From GCA-2733415 sp964276095 (GTDB lineage: Bacteria; Bacteroidota; Bacteroidia; Flavobacteriales; Flavobacteriaceae), in the NCBI GenBank assembly GCA_964276095.1, contig CAXYDR010000003.1:434001-498000 (forward strand): a stretch of 64,000 nucleotides of DNA, given 5' to 3'. Each line of letters starts with the position of its first letter. The first letter of the stretch is position 1. Of this stretch, positions 10,401 through 16,629 are shown in pieces. The translations under genes and the position numbers were made by a program. The notes beneath the pieces were generated by a model that saw only the letters and a program-made list of their open reading frames with translations, was not told the origin of the DNA and searched no databases.

Positions 10401-11215
10401 CGATCTAATACTATTTCATTTCTTTCAATAGATACTACTTCACCAGTATCTTCATCAACGAAATCCTCATGCCATGTATTTAATACACGTGCAGCTAATT
10501 TACGTCCTAAATATTTTTTAAGACCAGTTTTGCTTACTTTAACTTCATCAGCTAAGTCAAACAATTCTAGAATATCTTTATCTCTTTCAAAACCAATAGC
10601 TCTGAAAAGAGTTGTAACAGGTAATTTTTTCTTTCTATCAATGTACGCATACATCACTTGATTGATGTCTGTCGCAAATTCTATCCAAGAACCTTTAAAA
10701 GGTATTACTCTTGCAGAATATAACTTTGTTCCATTTGCATGAAATGACTGTCCAAAGAAAACCCCTGGTGATCTATGTAATTGAGATACAATTACACGTT
10801 CTGCACCATTGATACAAAAAGTACCACTTGGCGTCATATAAGGGATAGTACCTAGGTACACATCTTGAACAATTGTTTCGAAATCTTCGTGTTCTGCGTC
10901 TGTACAATACAGTTTTAACCTAGCTTTTAAAGGGACACAATACGTTAATCCTCTTTCAATACACTCTTGAAGAGAATAACGTGGTGGATCCACAAAATAG
11001 TCAAGGAATTCTAATACAAACTGATTTCTGGTATCTGTTATAGGAAAATTTTCCAAGAAAGTATTATACAAACCTTCATCTCCTCTTTCGTCAGATTTTG
11101 TTTCCAATTGGAAAAAATCTTGAAATGATTTGATTTGAATATCTAGAAAATCTGGATAATCAGGTCTGTTTAGCACAGATGAAAAACTTAATCTTTCGTA
11201 TGGAGTTGCTAACAT
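7403..11215 (-). CDS. rpoB: DNA-directed RNA polymerase subunit beta
   Basis: Second largest RNA polymerase subunit, 1,270 residues from the ATG at 11215 (MLATPYERLSFSS); the preceding in-frame TTG is not needed. The rifampicin pocket reads FFGTNQLSQFMDQTNPLGEI followed by THKRRLSALGPGGL, with the usual Asp, His and Ser of sensitive enzymes present. Other landmarks are SNMMRQAVPLL, AGRHGNKGIVARI and FGGQRFGEMEVWALEAYGA near the C terminus. It is preceded by a 123-base gap from rplL that carries two hairpins, one of them terminator-like, so its expression relative to the ribosomal genes is probably tuned there. Confidence 0.98.
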   Translation of the reverse strand: MLATPYERLSFSSVLNRPDYPDFLDIQIKSFQDFFQLETKSDERGDEGLYNTFLENFPITDTRNQFVLEFLDYFVDPPRYSLQECIERGLTYCVPLKARLKLYCTDAEHEDFETIVQDVYLGTIPYMTPSGTFCINGAERVIVSQLHRSPGVFFGQSFHANGTKLYSARVIPFKGSWIEFATDINQVMYAYIDRKKKLPVTTLFRAIGFERDKDILELFDLADEVKVSKTGLKKYLGRKLAARVLNTWHEDFVDEDTGEVVSIERNEIVLDRDTTLDKDNIEEILEAEVKTILLHKEDGESGQYAIIHNTLQKDPTNSEKEAVEHIYRQLRNAEPPDEETARGIIDKLFFSDQRYNLGEVGRFRMNKKLGLDIDMDKRVLTKLDIITIIKYLIELINSKAEIDDIDHLSNRRVRTVGEQLSQQFGVGLSRMARTIRERMNVRDNEVFTPIDLINAKTLSSVINSFFGTNQLSQFMDQTNPLGEITHKRRLSALGPGGLSRERAGFEVRDVHYTHYGRLCPIETPEGPNIGLISSLAVYAKVNSLGFLETPYRKVENGVVDLETEPTYLSAEEEEGMKIAQANNPIEANGKIKDEKIIARMEGDFPVASPSEIHFADVAPNQIASISASLIPFLEHDDANRALMGSNMMRQAVPLLRPESPIVGTGLERQVAKDSRVLINAEGPGEVQYVDAQMITIEYDRTEEEAMVSFDSNVKSYNLIKFRKTNQGTSINLKPIVKIGDRVELGQVLCEGYATQQGELALGRNMKVAFMPWKGYNFEDAIVISEKVVREDIFTSIHIDEYSLDVRDTKLGIEELTNDIPNVSEEATKDLDENGMIRIGAEVNPGDILIGKITPKGESDPTPEEKLLRAIFGDKAGDVKDASLKASASLHGVVINKKLFARLVKDKRRRNQDKEELTAVELKFETKFESLKSVLIEKLFAIVNGKTAQGVFNDLGEEVLPKGKKFSQKMLNSVDDYAHLVSGTWTTDKEANGFVKDLLHNYKIKVSDLQGALRREKFTIAIGDELPAGIIKLAKIYVAKKRKLKVGDKMAGRHGNKGIVARIVRQEDMPFLEDGTPVDIVLNPLGVPSRMNIGQIYETVLGWAGQNLGRKYATPIFDGATLDQINAITDEANVPRFGHTHLYDGGTGERFDQAATVGIIYMLKLGHMVDDKMHARSIGPYSLITQQPLGGKAQFGGQRFGEMEVWALEAYGASATLREILTVKSDDVIGRAKTYEAIVKGEAMPEPGLPESFNVLMHELKGLSLDIRLEE

Positions 11216-11248
11216 CAATATTTAGAAATTATATTAAAAAAATAATTC

Positions 11249-11273
11249 AAAAAAGCGTACTTTTTATATACGC
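11249..11273 (-). terminator. attenuator-like terminator between rplL and rpoB
   Basis: On the minus strand a short stem GCGTA / TACGC is followed at once by six T residues. It lies inside the operon, 34 bases before the rpoB start, so complete termination is unlikely and partial termination is inferred. The five-base stem is short. Confidence 0.5.
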
Positions 11274-11278
11274 AAAAT

Positions 11279-11316
11279 GGTTTAGGCCTATGGGATACTA
11301 TCCCAAGACCTAAACC
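11279..11316 (-). other. large hairpin in the rplL-rpoB intergenic region
   Basis: Inverted repeat GGTTTAGG ... GGGAT act ATCCC ... CCTAAACC, giving an outer 8-bp stem, an internal loop and an inner 5-bp stem. It starts 22 bases after rplL. By position it resembles the rplL-rpoB processing site of E. coli, where an RNase III cut lies; this analogy is an inference. Confidence 0.6.
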
Positions 11317-11338
11317 TTTGTATGTTAAAGAGTAAAAA

Positions 11339-11710
11339 TTACTTTAACTCTACTTCAGCTCCAGCTTCTTCTAAAGATGCTTTTAATGCTTCAGCTTCGT
11401 CTTTAGAGATACCTTCTTTGATTGGTGCTGGTGCACTATCAACGATACCTTTAGCTTCTTTTAATCCTAATCCAGTTAATTCCTTAACTAATTTTACTAC
11501 TGCAAGTTTAGAACCTCCAGCCGCTTTTAAGATTACATCAAATTCAGTTTGAGCTTCAGCTTCATCACCTCCAGCAGCAGGTCCTGCCATTACAGCAGCA
11601 GCAGCAGCAGGCTCAATACCGTACTCGTCTTTTAATATATCAGCTAATTCGTTAACTTCTTTTACTGTTAAGTTTACTAATTGTTCTGCGAAATCTTTTA
11701 AATCTGCCAT
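11339..11710 (-). CDS. rplL: 50S ribosomal protein L7/L12 (bL12)
   Basis: Stalk protein of the large ribosomal subunit that recruits translation GTPases. It has 123 residues, the usual length. The N-terminal dimerisation helices (LKDFAEQLVNLTVKEVNELA), an Ala/Gly-rich hinge around residues 35-50 and the C-terminal factor-binding domain (KLAVVKLVKELTGLGLKEAK) are all present. It lies 64 bases after rplJ in the ribosomal part of the operon and precedes the hairpin-rich gap before rpoB. Confidence 0.98.
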   Translation of the reverse strand: MADLKDFAEQLVNLTVKEVNELADILKDEYGIEPAAAAAVMAGPAAGGDEAEAQTEFDVILKAAGGSKLAVVKLVKELTGLGLKEAKGIVDSAPAPIKEGISKDEAEALKASLEEAGAEVELK

Positions 11711-11774
11711 TTTCTATCGTTTTAAAATGTTGTAATTATTATATTTGTTATTAAGTGCGTACGCGTTGTATTGT

Positions 11775-12290
11775 CTATTTCTCAGACAATGTTTTAAGAA
11801 TTCCTGCAATTTTACCACCACCTGATTTAAGTGCTGATATAACGTTTTTAGCAGGCGATTGTAATAATCCTACGATTTCTCCAATCAATTCTTCTTTAGA
11901 CTTGATGTTTACTAATACATCTAACTGATCGTCACCAATAAATACCGCTTGTTCAACAAAAGCTCCTTTTAATAAAGGTAACTTTGCTTTTTTACGGAAT
12001 GTCTTGATTACTTTAGCTGGTCCATTTCCAATTTCAGAAAACATTAAAGATGAGTTTCCTTTCAATACAGAAGGCATATCACCAAAATCTTTATCTGAAG
12101 CTTCCATTGCTTTTGCAAGCAATGTATTTTTAACTACTGCTAAAGATACATTAGCTTTAAAACAAGCTCTTCTTAAATCAGAAGTATCACCTGCATTTAA
12201 ACCTGAGATATCAGCAACATATATATTAGCATTCTCGGCTAACTGAGCAGTTAAGTCTTCTATTACTTGTGATTTTTCTTCTCTGTTCAT
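11775..12290 (-). CDS. rplJ: 50S ribosomal protein L10 (uL10)
   Basis: Base of the ribosomal stalk; binds 23S rRNA by its N-terminal domain and L7/L12 dimers by its C-terminal helix. It has 171 residues, with the family segment LRRACFKANVSLAVVKNTLLAKA and a C-terminal helix ending in GGGKIAGILKTLSEK. It is 23 bases downstream of rplA and 64 bases upstream of rplL in the same transcription unit. In many bacteria L10 or its L12 complex represses its own mRNA; I could not identify the corresponding leader structure in the short gap upstream. Confidence 0.97.
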   Translation of the reverse strand: MNREEKSQVIEDLTAQLAENANIYVADISGLNAGDTSDLRRACFKANVSLAVVKNTLLAKAMEASDKDFGDMPSVLKGNSSLMFSEIGNGPAKVIKTFRKKAKLPLLKGAFVEQAVFIGDDQLDVLVNIKSKEELIGEIVGLLQSPAKNVISALKSGGGKIAGILKTLSEK

Positions 12291-12313
12291 AATATAAAGT
12301 TTTTAACTACTAA

Positions 12314-13009
12314 TTAAAGAGATGTCTCTTTTGAAGTCATTTCAATAGACGGACTCATAGTACTTGACATGAACATAGATTTCACGTAAGTTCCTTTAGC
12401 CGCTACTGGCTTTAACTTCATTAGCATTTGAATTAATTCGTTTGTGTTTTCTTCAATTTTCACAGCATCAAAAGATACTTTTCCAACTGATGCATGCACG
12501 ATACCAGTTTTATCAACTTTAAAGTCAATTTTACCAGCTTTAACTTCAGTTACTGCTTTAGCAATATCCATAGTCACCGTACCTGTTTTTGGGTTAGGCA
12601 TAAGACCACGAGGTCCTAACACACGTCCTAAAGGACCTAACTTACCCATTACAGAAGGCATAGTAATAATCACATCAACATCAGTCCAACCTGCCTTAAT
12701 TTTATCTAAGTACTCTTGTAAACCAACATAATCTGCTCCAGCCGCAGTAGCTTCTGCTTCTTTATCTGGAGTAACTAATGCTAATACCTTAATATCTTTT
12801 CCTGTACCATGTGGTAATGTAACCACACCTCTAACCATTTGATTAGCTTTACGAGGATCTACACCTAATCTTACTGCTACATCTACTGAAGCATCAAAAT
12901 TAGCATTTGTAATTTCTTTTACTAAAACAGAAGCTTCAGATACATTGTAAGTTCTACTCTGATCTAATTTCGCTTTTGCTTCTTTTTGCTTTTTTGTTAA
13001 TCTTGCCAT
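12314..13009 (-). CDS. rplA: 50S ribosomal protein L1 (uL1)
   Basis: L1 stalk protein of the large subunit, 231 residues. The signature VIITMPSVMGKLGPLGRVLG with the following PRGLMPNPKTGTV is intact, and the N-terminal MARLTKKQKEAKAKL is typical. It lies 18 bases downstream of rplK, the standard L11-L1 pair whose translation is often controlled by L1 itself. There is no obvious Shine-Dalgarno sequence before it, in line with the rest of this genome. Confidence 0.97.
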   Translation of the reverse strand: MARLTKKQKEAKAKLDQSRTYNVSEASVLVKEITNANFDASVDVAVRLGVDPRKANQMVRGVVTLPHGTGKDIKVLALVTPDKEAEATAAGADYVGLQEYLDKIKAGWTDVDVIITMPSVMGKLGPLGRVLGPRGLMPNPKTGTVTMDIAKAVTEVKAGKIDFKVDKTGIVHASVGKVSFDAVKIEENTNELIQMLMKLKPVAAKGTYVKSMFMSSTMSPSIEMTSKETSL

Positions 13010-13027
13010 TTTTAAAATACTTTTAGA

Positions 13028-13468
13028 TTAATTAGGAGCATCTCCACCAGAAACAGTTAAACCCATAGAACGTGCAGTACCTGCTACCATTCTCATTGCT
13101 GATTCGATTTTGAAGGCATTTAAATCTACCATCTTGTCTTCAGCAATAGCTCTAACTTGATCCCAAGAAACATTAGCTACTTTCTTTCTGTTTGGCTCTC
13201 CTGAACCTTTTTTAATTTTTGCTGCTTCCATTAATTGAACTGCTGCAGGTGGTGTCTTGATTACAAATTCAAATGATTTGTCTTTGTAAACAGAAATTGC
13301 AACTGGAAGTACTTTACCTTGTTTATCCTGTGTACGAGCATTAAACTGCTTACAGAATTCCATGATATTTACACCAGCAGCACCTAGAGCGGGTCCAACC
13401 GGTGGCGACGGATTCGCTGCACCTCCCCTAACTTGTAGCTTAACTACCTTACTTAACTCTTTTGCCAT
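13028..13468 (-). CDS. rplK: 50S ribosomal protein L11 (uL11)
   Basis: Large-subunit protein of the GTPase-associated centre, 146 residues. The N-terminal domain carries the proline-rich NPSPPVGPALGAAGVNIMEF with KQFNART, and the C-terminal rRNA-binding domain has KKVANVSWDQV and AGTARSMGLTV. It lies 72 bases downstream of nusG and 18 bases upstream of rplA, in the conserved nusG-rplK-rplA order. Confidence 0.98.
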   Translation of the reverse strand: MAKELSKVVKLQVRGGAANPSPPVGPALGAAGVNIMEFCKQFNARTQDKQGKVLPVAISVYKDKSFEFVIKTPPAAVQLMEAAKIKKGSGEPNRKKVANVSWDQVRAIAEDKMVDLNAFKIESAMRMVAGTARSMGLTVSGGDAPN

Positions 13469-13540
13469 TGTTTAAATTTTAGTGTCTTTATTATTATGAA
13501 GCATAAAGACTTTAATAAATAATATATTTATGTAACAATA

Positions 13541-14074
13541 TTATACTTTTTCAACTTGCATAAAACTCAATTCTAATGGTGTTTTTCTTCCGAAAATCTT
13601 AACCATTACTTCAAGCTTACGCTTTTCTTCATTAACGTTTTCAATAGTACCATTGAAACCATTAAAAGGACCATCAATTACCTTGATAGTTTCGCCAATA
13701 TCAAATGGTATAGCAACATTATCATCTTGTACTGCTAATTCATCGACTTTACCTAGCATTCTGTTGACTTCTGATTTTCTTAAGGGAACAGGATCTCCTC
13801 CTTTAACTTCTCCTAAAAAACCAATAACCCCATTTATCGATCTGATAACATGAGGAACTTCACCAACTAAACTAGCCTTAACCATTATATAACCAGAAAA
13901 GTATACTCTTTCCTTGTTAACTTTTTTTCCATTACGAATTTGAACAACTTTCTCAGTAGGTACTAATACCTCCTCAACAAATTCGCTCAACCCAAGTCTA
14001 GAGATTTCATTTTCAATATATTCTTTGACTTTATTCTCCTTACCACTAATGGCTCTAACTACATACCAATTCAT
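13541..14074 (-). CDS. nusG: transcription termination/antitermination protein NusG
   Basis: Binds RNA polymerase and couples it to the leading ribosome or Rho. 177 residues: an N-terminal NGN domain starting MNWYVVRAISGKENKVKEYI with FSGYIMVKASL, and a C-terminal KOW domain (GETIKVIDGPFNGFNGTIENV). It lies 16 bases after secE, in the conserved secE-nusG pair. RfaH-like paralogues are unlikely because of the genomic position and the standard KOW sequence. Confidence 0.97.
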   Translation of the reverse strand: MNWYVVRAISGKENKVKEYIENEISRLGLSEFVEEVLVPTEKVVQIRNGKKVNKERVYFSGYIMVKASLVGEVPHVIRSINGVIGFLGEVKGGDPVPLRKSEVNRMLGKVDELAVQDDNVAIPFDIGETIKVIDGPFNGFNGTIENVNEEKRKLEVMVKIFGRKTPLELSFMQVEKV

Positions 14075-14090
14075 AATACTACTTTTATTA

Positions 14091-14273
14091 TTAGTTCATT
14101 AAATTGAAGTACCCTTCAATCACCTTAGTAAAAACAGTATCCACTCCCCATATAGCAAGAGAAAAAAGAATAGAAAACACAGCAACTACTATAGTTAACT
14201 TTTGTGCATTAGCCAAAGTAGGCCAAGACACATTGTTTTTCAATTCTCCAAAAGATTCTTTTATATAACTCAT
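14091..14273 (-). CDS. secE: preprotein translocase subunit SecE
   Basis: Small essential subunit of the SecYEG translocon. The likely start is the ATG at 14273, giving 60 residues (MSYIKESFGELKNNVSWPT), with the amphipathic surface helix followed by one transmembrane segment (TIVVAVFSILFSLAIWGVDT). The open frame runs a further 40 codons upstream, but that stretch is the antisense-free read-through of the tRNA-Trp gene and is not protein-coding. The single-helix form is usual outside Enterobacteria. Confidence 0.95.
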   Translation of the reverse strand: MSYIKESFGELKNNVSWPTLANAQKLTIVVAVFSILFSLAIWGVDTVFTKVIEGYFNLMN

Positions 14274-14300
14274 TTCGCTTATAATTAAATTAGCATTTGC

Positions 14301-14372
14301 ACGGGATGAGAGACTCGAACTCACGACACCTGGTTTTGGAGACCAGTGCTCTACCAACTGAGCTAATCCCGT
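14301..14372 (-). tRNA. trnW: tRNA-Trp (anticodon CCA)
   Basis: 72-nt cloverleaf. The acceptor stem ACGGGAT pairs with ATCCCGT, the D arm is TAGCTCAGTTGGTAGAGCA, the anticodon stem-loop CTGGT-CTCCAAA-ACCAG places CCA as anticodon, and the T arm contains GTTCGAG. No CCA is encoded. It lies between tuf and secE in the same direction, the usual position in many bacteria. Confidence 0.95.
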
Positions 14373-14378
14373 ATTAGA

Positions 14379-14407
14379 AAGATGTCTCGACAATGTCGAG
14401 ACATCTT
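14379..14407 (-). other. perfect hairpin between tuf and tRNA-Trp
   Basis: AAGATGTCTCGACA / TGTCGAGACATCTT, 14 bp with almost no spacer. It stands 24 bases after the tuf stop and 6 bases before the tRNA-Trp gene. There is only a short T run, so it fits an mRNA/tRNA processing site or mRNA 3'-end stabiliser better than a strong terminator. Confidence 0.65.
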
Positions 14408-14431
14408 ATCTTATAATTTAAATTCTAGAAA

Positions 14432-15619
14432 TTAATCTAAAACTTCAGTAACTTGTCCTGCACCTACAGTTCTACCACCTTCACGGATAGCGAAACGTAA
14501 ACCTACATTCATAGCGATTGCTGCGTGTAATTCAACAGTAATTGTTAAGTTATCACCAGGCATTACCATTTCAACTCCTTCAGGTAAAGTAATAGTTCCT
14601 GTTACGTCAGTTGTACGTACGTAAAACTGTGGACGGTAGTTGTTATGGAATGGAGTATGACGTCCACCTTCTTCTTTCTTAAGAACATAAACCTCTGCTT
14701 TAAACTTAGCATGAGGAGTAACAGAACCTGTTTTACAGATTACCATTCCTCTTTTAATATCTTCTTTTGCAATACCTCTTAATAAGATACCTGCATTATC
14801 TCCAGCCTCACCTCTATCTAAGATTTGACGGAACATTTCGATACCTGTAATAGTAGAAGTTAACTTTTCAGCACCCATACCAATAATATCTACAGTATCT
14901 CCAGTGTTAGCAATTCCAGTTTCGATACGTCCAGTTGCTACTGTACCACGACCTGTAATTGAAAATACATCTTCAATAGGCATTAAGAAATCTTTATCAA
15001 CCTCTCTTAATGGCTCTTCGATCCATGAATCACAAGCTTCCATTAATTCAAGAATTTTTGGAACCCATGTTGGATCATCATTTAAACCTCCTAAAGCAGA
15101 ACCTGCTATAACTGGTCCATTATCTCCATCATAGTCATAGAAAGAAAGTAATTCTCTTACTTCCATCTCAACTAATTCTAATAATTCTTCATCATCAACT
15201 AAATCAACTTTGTTCATGAAAACAACTATTCTTGGAATACCAACTTGCTTTCCTAATAAGATATGCTCTCTAGTTTGAGGCATAGGTCCATCAGTTGCAG
15301 CAACTACTAATATAGCACCATCCATTTGAGCAGCACCAGTTACCATGTTCTTTACGTAATCCGCGTGACCTGGACAGTCAACGTGAGCGTAATGACGATT
15401 AGCAGTAGCATACTCTACGTGAGATGTATTAATTGTAATTCCTCTTTCTTTTTCTTCTGGAGCATTATCGATTTGATCGAAATCCTTCACCTCACAGTAA
15501 CCAGCTTTTGCCAATACCGTAGTAATTGCAGCAGTTAATGTAGTTTTACCGTGATCTACGTGCCCAATTGTACCAATGTTTAAATGTGGTTTCGAGCGGT
15601 CAAAAGTTCCTTTAGCCAT
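14432..15619 (-). CDS. tuf: elongation factor Tu
   Basis: GTPase that delivers aminoacyl-tRNA to the ribosome. 395 residues, the normal length. GTP-binding motifs are GHVDHGKTT near residue 19, DCPGHADYVKNMVTGAAQMD, NKVDLVDD and SALGG; the C-terminal domains end with IREGGRTVGAGQVTEVLD. It follows four tRNA genes on the same strand and is followed by tRNA-Trp, secE and nusG. This is the only tuf gene in the window. Confidence 0.99.
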   Translation of the reverse strand: MAKGTFDRSKPHLNIGTIGHVDHGKTTLTAAITTVLAKAGYCEVKDFDQIDNAPEEKERGITINTSHVEYATANRHYAHVDCPGHADYVKNMVTGAAQMDGAILVVAATDGPMPQTREHILLGKQVGIPRIVVFMNKVDLVDDEELLELVEMEVRELLSFYDYDGDNGPVIAGSALGGLNDDPTWVPKILELMEACDSWIEEPLREVDKDFLMPIEDVFSITGRGTVATGRIETGIANTGDTVDIIGMGAEKLTSTITGIEMFRQILDRGEAGDNAGILLRGIAKEDIKRGMVICKTGSVTPHAKFKAEVYVLKKEEGGRHTPFHNNYRPQFYVRTTDVTGTITLPEGVEMVMPGDNLTITVELHAAIAMNVGLRFAIREGGRTVGAGQVTEVLD

Positions 15620-15694
15620 GATTATTAATTTTTATTCTTAGTTATTATAATTAGTGTTTATTGTATTCTATTTCATTCTCACCAACTCTTTCCG

Positions 15695-15767
15695 AGCCAA
15701 TGACGGGATTTGAACCCGTGACCTCATCCCTACCAAGGATGCGCTCTACCATCTGAGCTACACCGGC
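15695..15767 (-). tRNA. trnT: tRNA-Thr (anticodon GGT)
   Basis: 73-nt cloverleaf with acceptor GCCGGTG pairing CATTGGC (two G-T pairs), anticodon loop TTGGTAG giving GGT, and T arm GGGTTCAAATCCC. It is the last tRNA before tuf. Confidence 0.95.
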
Positions 15768-15843
15768 TTAACCCCTTCCAACCATTAAAAACGATTAGAA
15801 AAAATCTAATCTCACAAGCAACGCTAGTTACTTTAAAGATTTG

Positions 15844-15916
15844 AGCGAGAGACCAGGTTCGAACTGGCGACATTCAGCTTGGAAGGCTGACGCTCTACCA
15901 GCTGAGCTACTCTCGC
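15844..15916 (-). tRNA. trnG: tRNA-Gly (anticodon TCC)
   Basis: 73-nt cloverleaf: acceptor GCGAGAG/CTCTCGC, anticodon stem-loop TCAGC-CTTCCAA-GCTGA giving TCC, T arm CAGTTCGAACCTG. Its 73 bases are identical to the two tandem tRNA-Gly genes near 52.7-53.0 kb, while the flanks differ. Confidence 0.96.
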
Positions 15917-16012
15917 GAATTTAAAACCTTTCATCAATGCTCAAAAGTTGAAGCTTGAAACATTGACTACTCAGTTTTAAAAATCGTATTTCCGTTTTCA
16001 CGAAAATTCTGG

Positions 16013-16095
16013 TGGGGAGAGTAGGATTCGAACCTACGAAGTCGAAAGACAGCGGAGTTACAGTCCGCCCCGTTTGGCCGCTCTGGAATCTCCCC
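16013..16095 (-). tRNA. trnY: tRNA-Tyr (anticodon GTA)
   Basis: 83-nt class II tRNA with a long variable arm. The acceptor GGGGAGA pairs TCTCCCC, the anticodon stem-loop GCGGA-CTGTAAC-TCCGC gives GTA, and the T arm is GTAGGTTCGAATCCTAC. Confidence 0.96.
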
Positions 16096-16138
16096 AAAAT
16101 TTTATTTTCAATATTTAAAGAACTTACTCTTTTTATAG

Positions 16139-16212
16139 AGCCGATGAGAGGACTCGAACCTCCGACCTGCTGATTACAAATCAGCTGCTCTAGCCAGCTG
16201 AGCTACATCGGC
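16139..16212 (-). tRNA. trnT: tRNA-Thr (anticodon TGT)
   Basis: 74-nt cloverleaf: acceptor GCCGATG/CATCGGC, anticodon stem-loop GCTGA-TTTGTAA-TCAGC giving TGT, T arm GGAGGTTCGAGTCCTC. It is the first gene of the tRNA-tuf array, preceded by a hairpin and a strong-looking promoter. Confidence 0.95.
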
Positions 16213-16217
16213 TTTTA

Positions 16218-16250
16218 AAAAAATAAAAAGCCCGCTATTTCTAGCGGACT
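16218..16250 (-). terminator. hairpin plus T-run in front of the tRNA-tuf array
   Basis: In minus-strand RNA, AGUCCGCUA-GAAA-UAGCGGGCU forms a 9-bp stem (one G-U pair) followed by a long T-rich tract. It can end the hpf transcript. However, the only promoter-like sequence for the tRNA array lies upstream of it, so the hairpin also sits at the 5' end of that transcript. Confidence 0.65.
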
Positions 16251-16251
16251 G

Positions 16252-16280
16252 CAAATGTATGTAATAATTCTTTTTTACAA
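16252..16280 (-). promoter_or_regulatory. predicted promoter of the tRNA-tuf-secE-nusG-rpl-rpo array
   Basis: Minus strand TTTTG, 18-base spacer, TACATTTG, close to the Bacteroidota consensus TTTG-N19-TAnnTTTG. It is downstream of the hpf stop codon and about 40 bases before tRNA-Thr(TGT). The start point would fall close to position 16246, in the first arm of the hairpin. Confidence 0.65.
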
Positions 16281-16301
16281 AACTATTTTTAGTTTTTTTT
16301 T

Positions 16302-16604
16302 CTAAGCATGTGCTCTTAATTTCTCTTTTCGTTTTTTTAATAGCCTTTCTAACGACTGAGAAGCCAAATCCGCTCCTTCTTCAAATGATTTACATTTCTT
16401 TTTAACAACATACGAATCCCCAGGAACAGTTATTTTAGCTTCGAAAATTTTATTATCTTTTTCACTCTTATTCTCTACCTTTAAATATATATCTGCACAG
16501 ATTACTTTATCAAAAAACTGATCTAACCTATCCATTTTTTTTTGTACAAAATCTACCAATCCTTGGTCTGCTACAAAATTTACCGACTGTGTGTTTACTT
16601 TCAT
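16302..16604 (-). CDS. hpf: ribosome hibernation-promoting factor (HPF/RaiA family, short form)
   Basis: Binds the 30S subunit at the mRNA/tRNA channel and silences ribosomes in slow growth. It has 100 residues (MKVNTQSVNFVADQGLVDFV...), i.e. only the N-terminal HPF domain without the dimerising C-terminal domain of long HPF. The conserved basic segment SYVVKKKCKSFEEGADLASQ is present. It is 25 bases downstream of the xerC-type recombinase, with rpsU upstream, so three translation- or replication-linked genes form one unit ahead of the tRNA array. Confidence 0.92.
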   Translation of the reverse strand: MKVNTQSVNFVADQGLVDFVQKKMDRLDQFFDKVICADIYLKVENKSEKDNKIFEAKITVPGDSYVVKKKCKSFEEGADLASQSLERLLKKRKEKLRAHA

Positions 16605-16629
16605 ATTCTTTATGCTTTAAAAGTGAGTA

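Noticed and set aside
14281..14393. N-terminal extension of SecE containing SNTGLAQLVEHWS
   Set aside because: This reading frame passes through the tRNA-Trp gene on the same strand. The true SecE start is the ATG at 14273.
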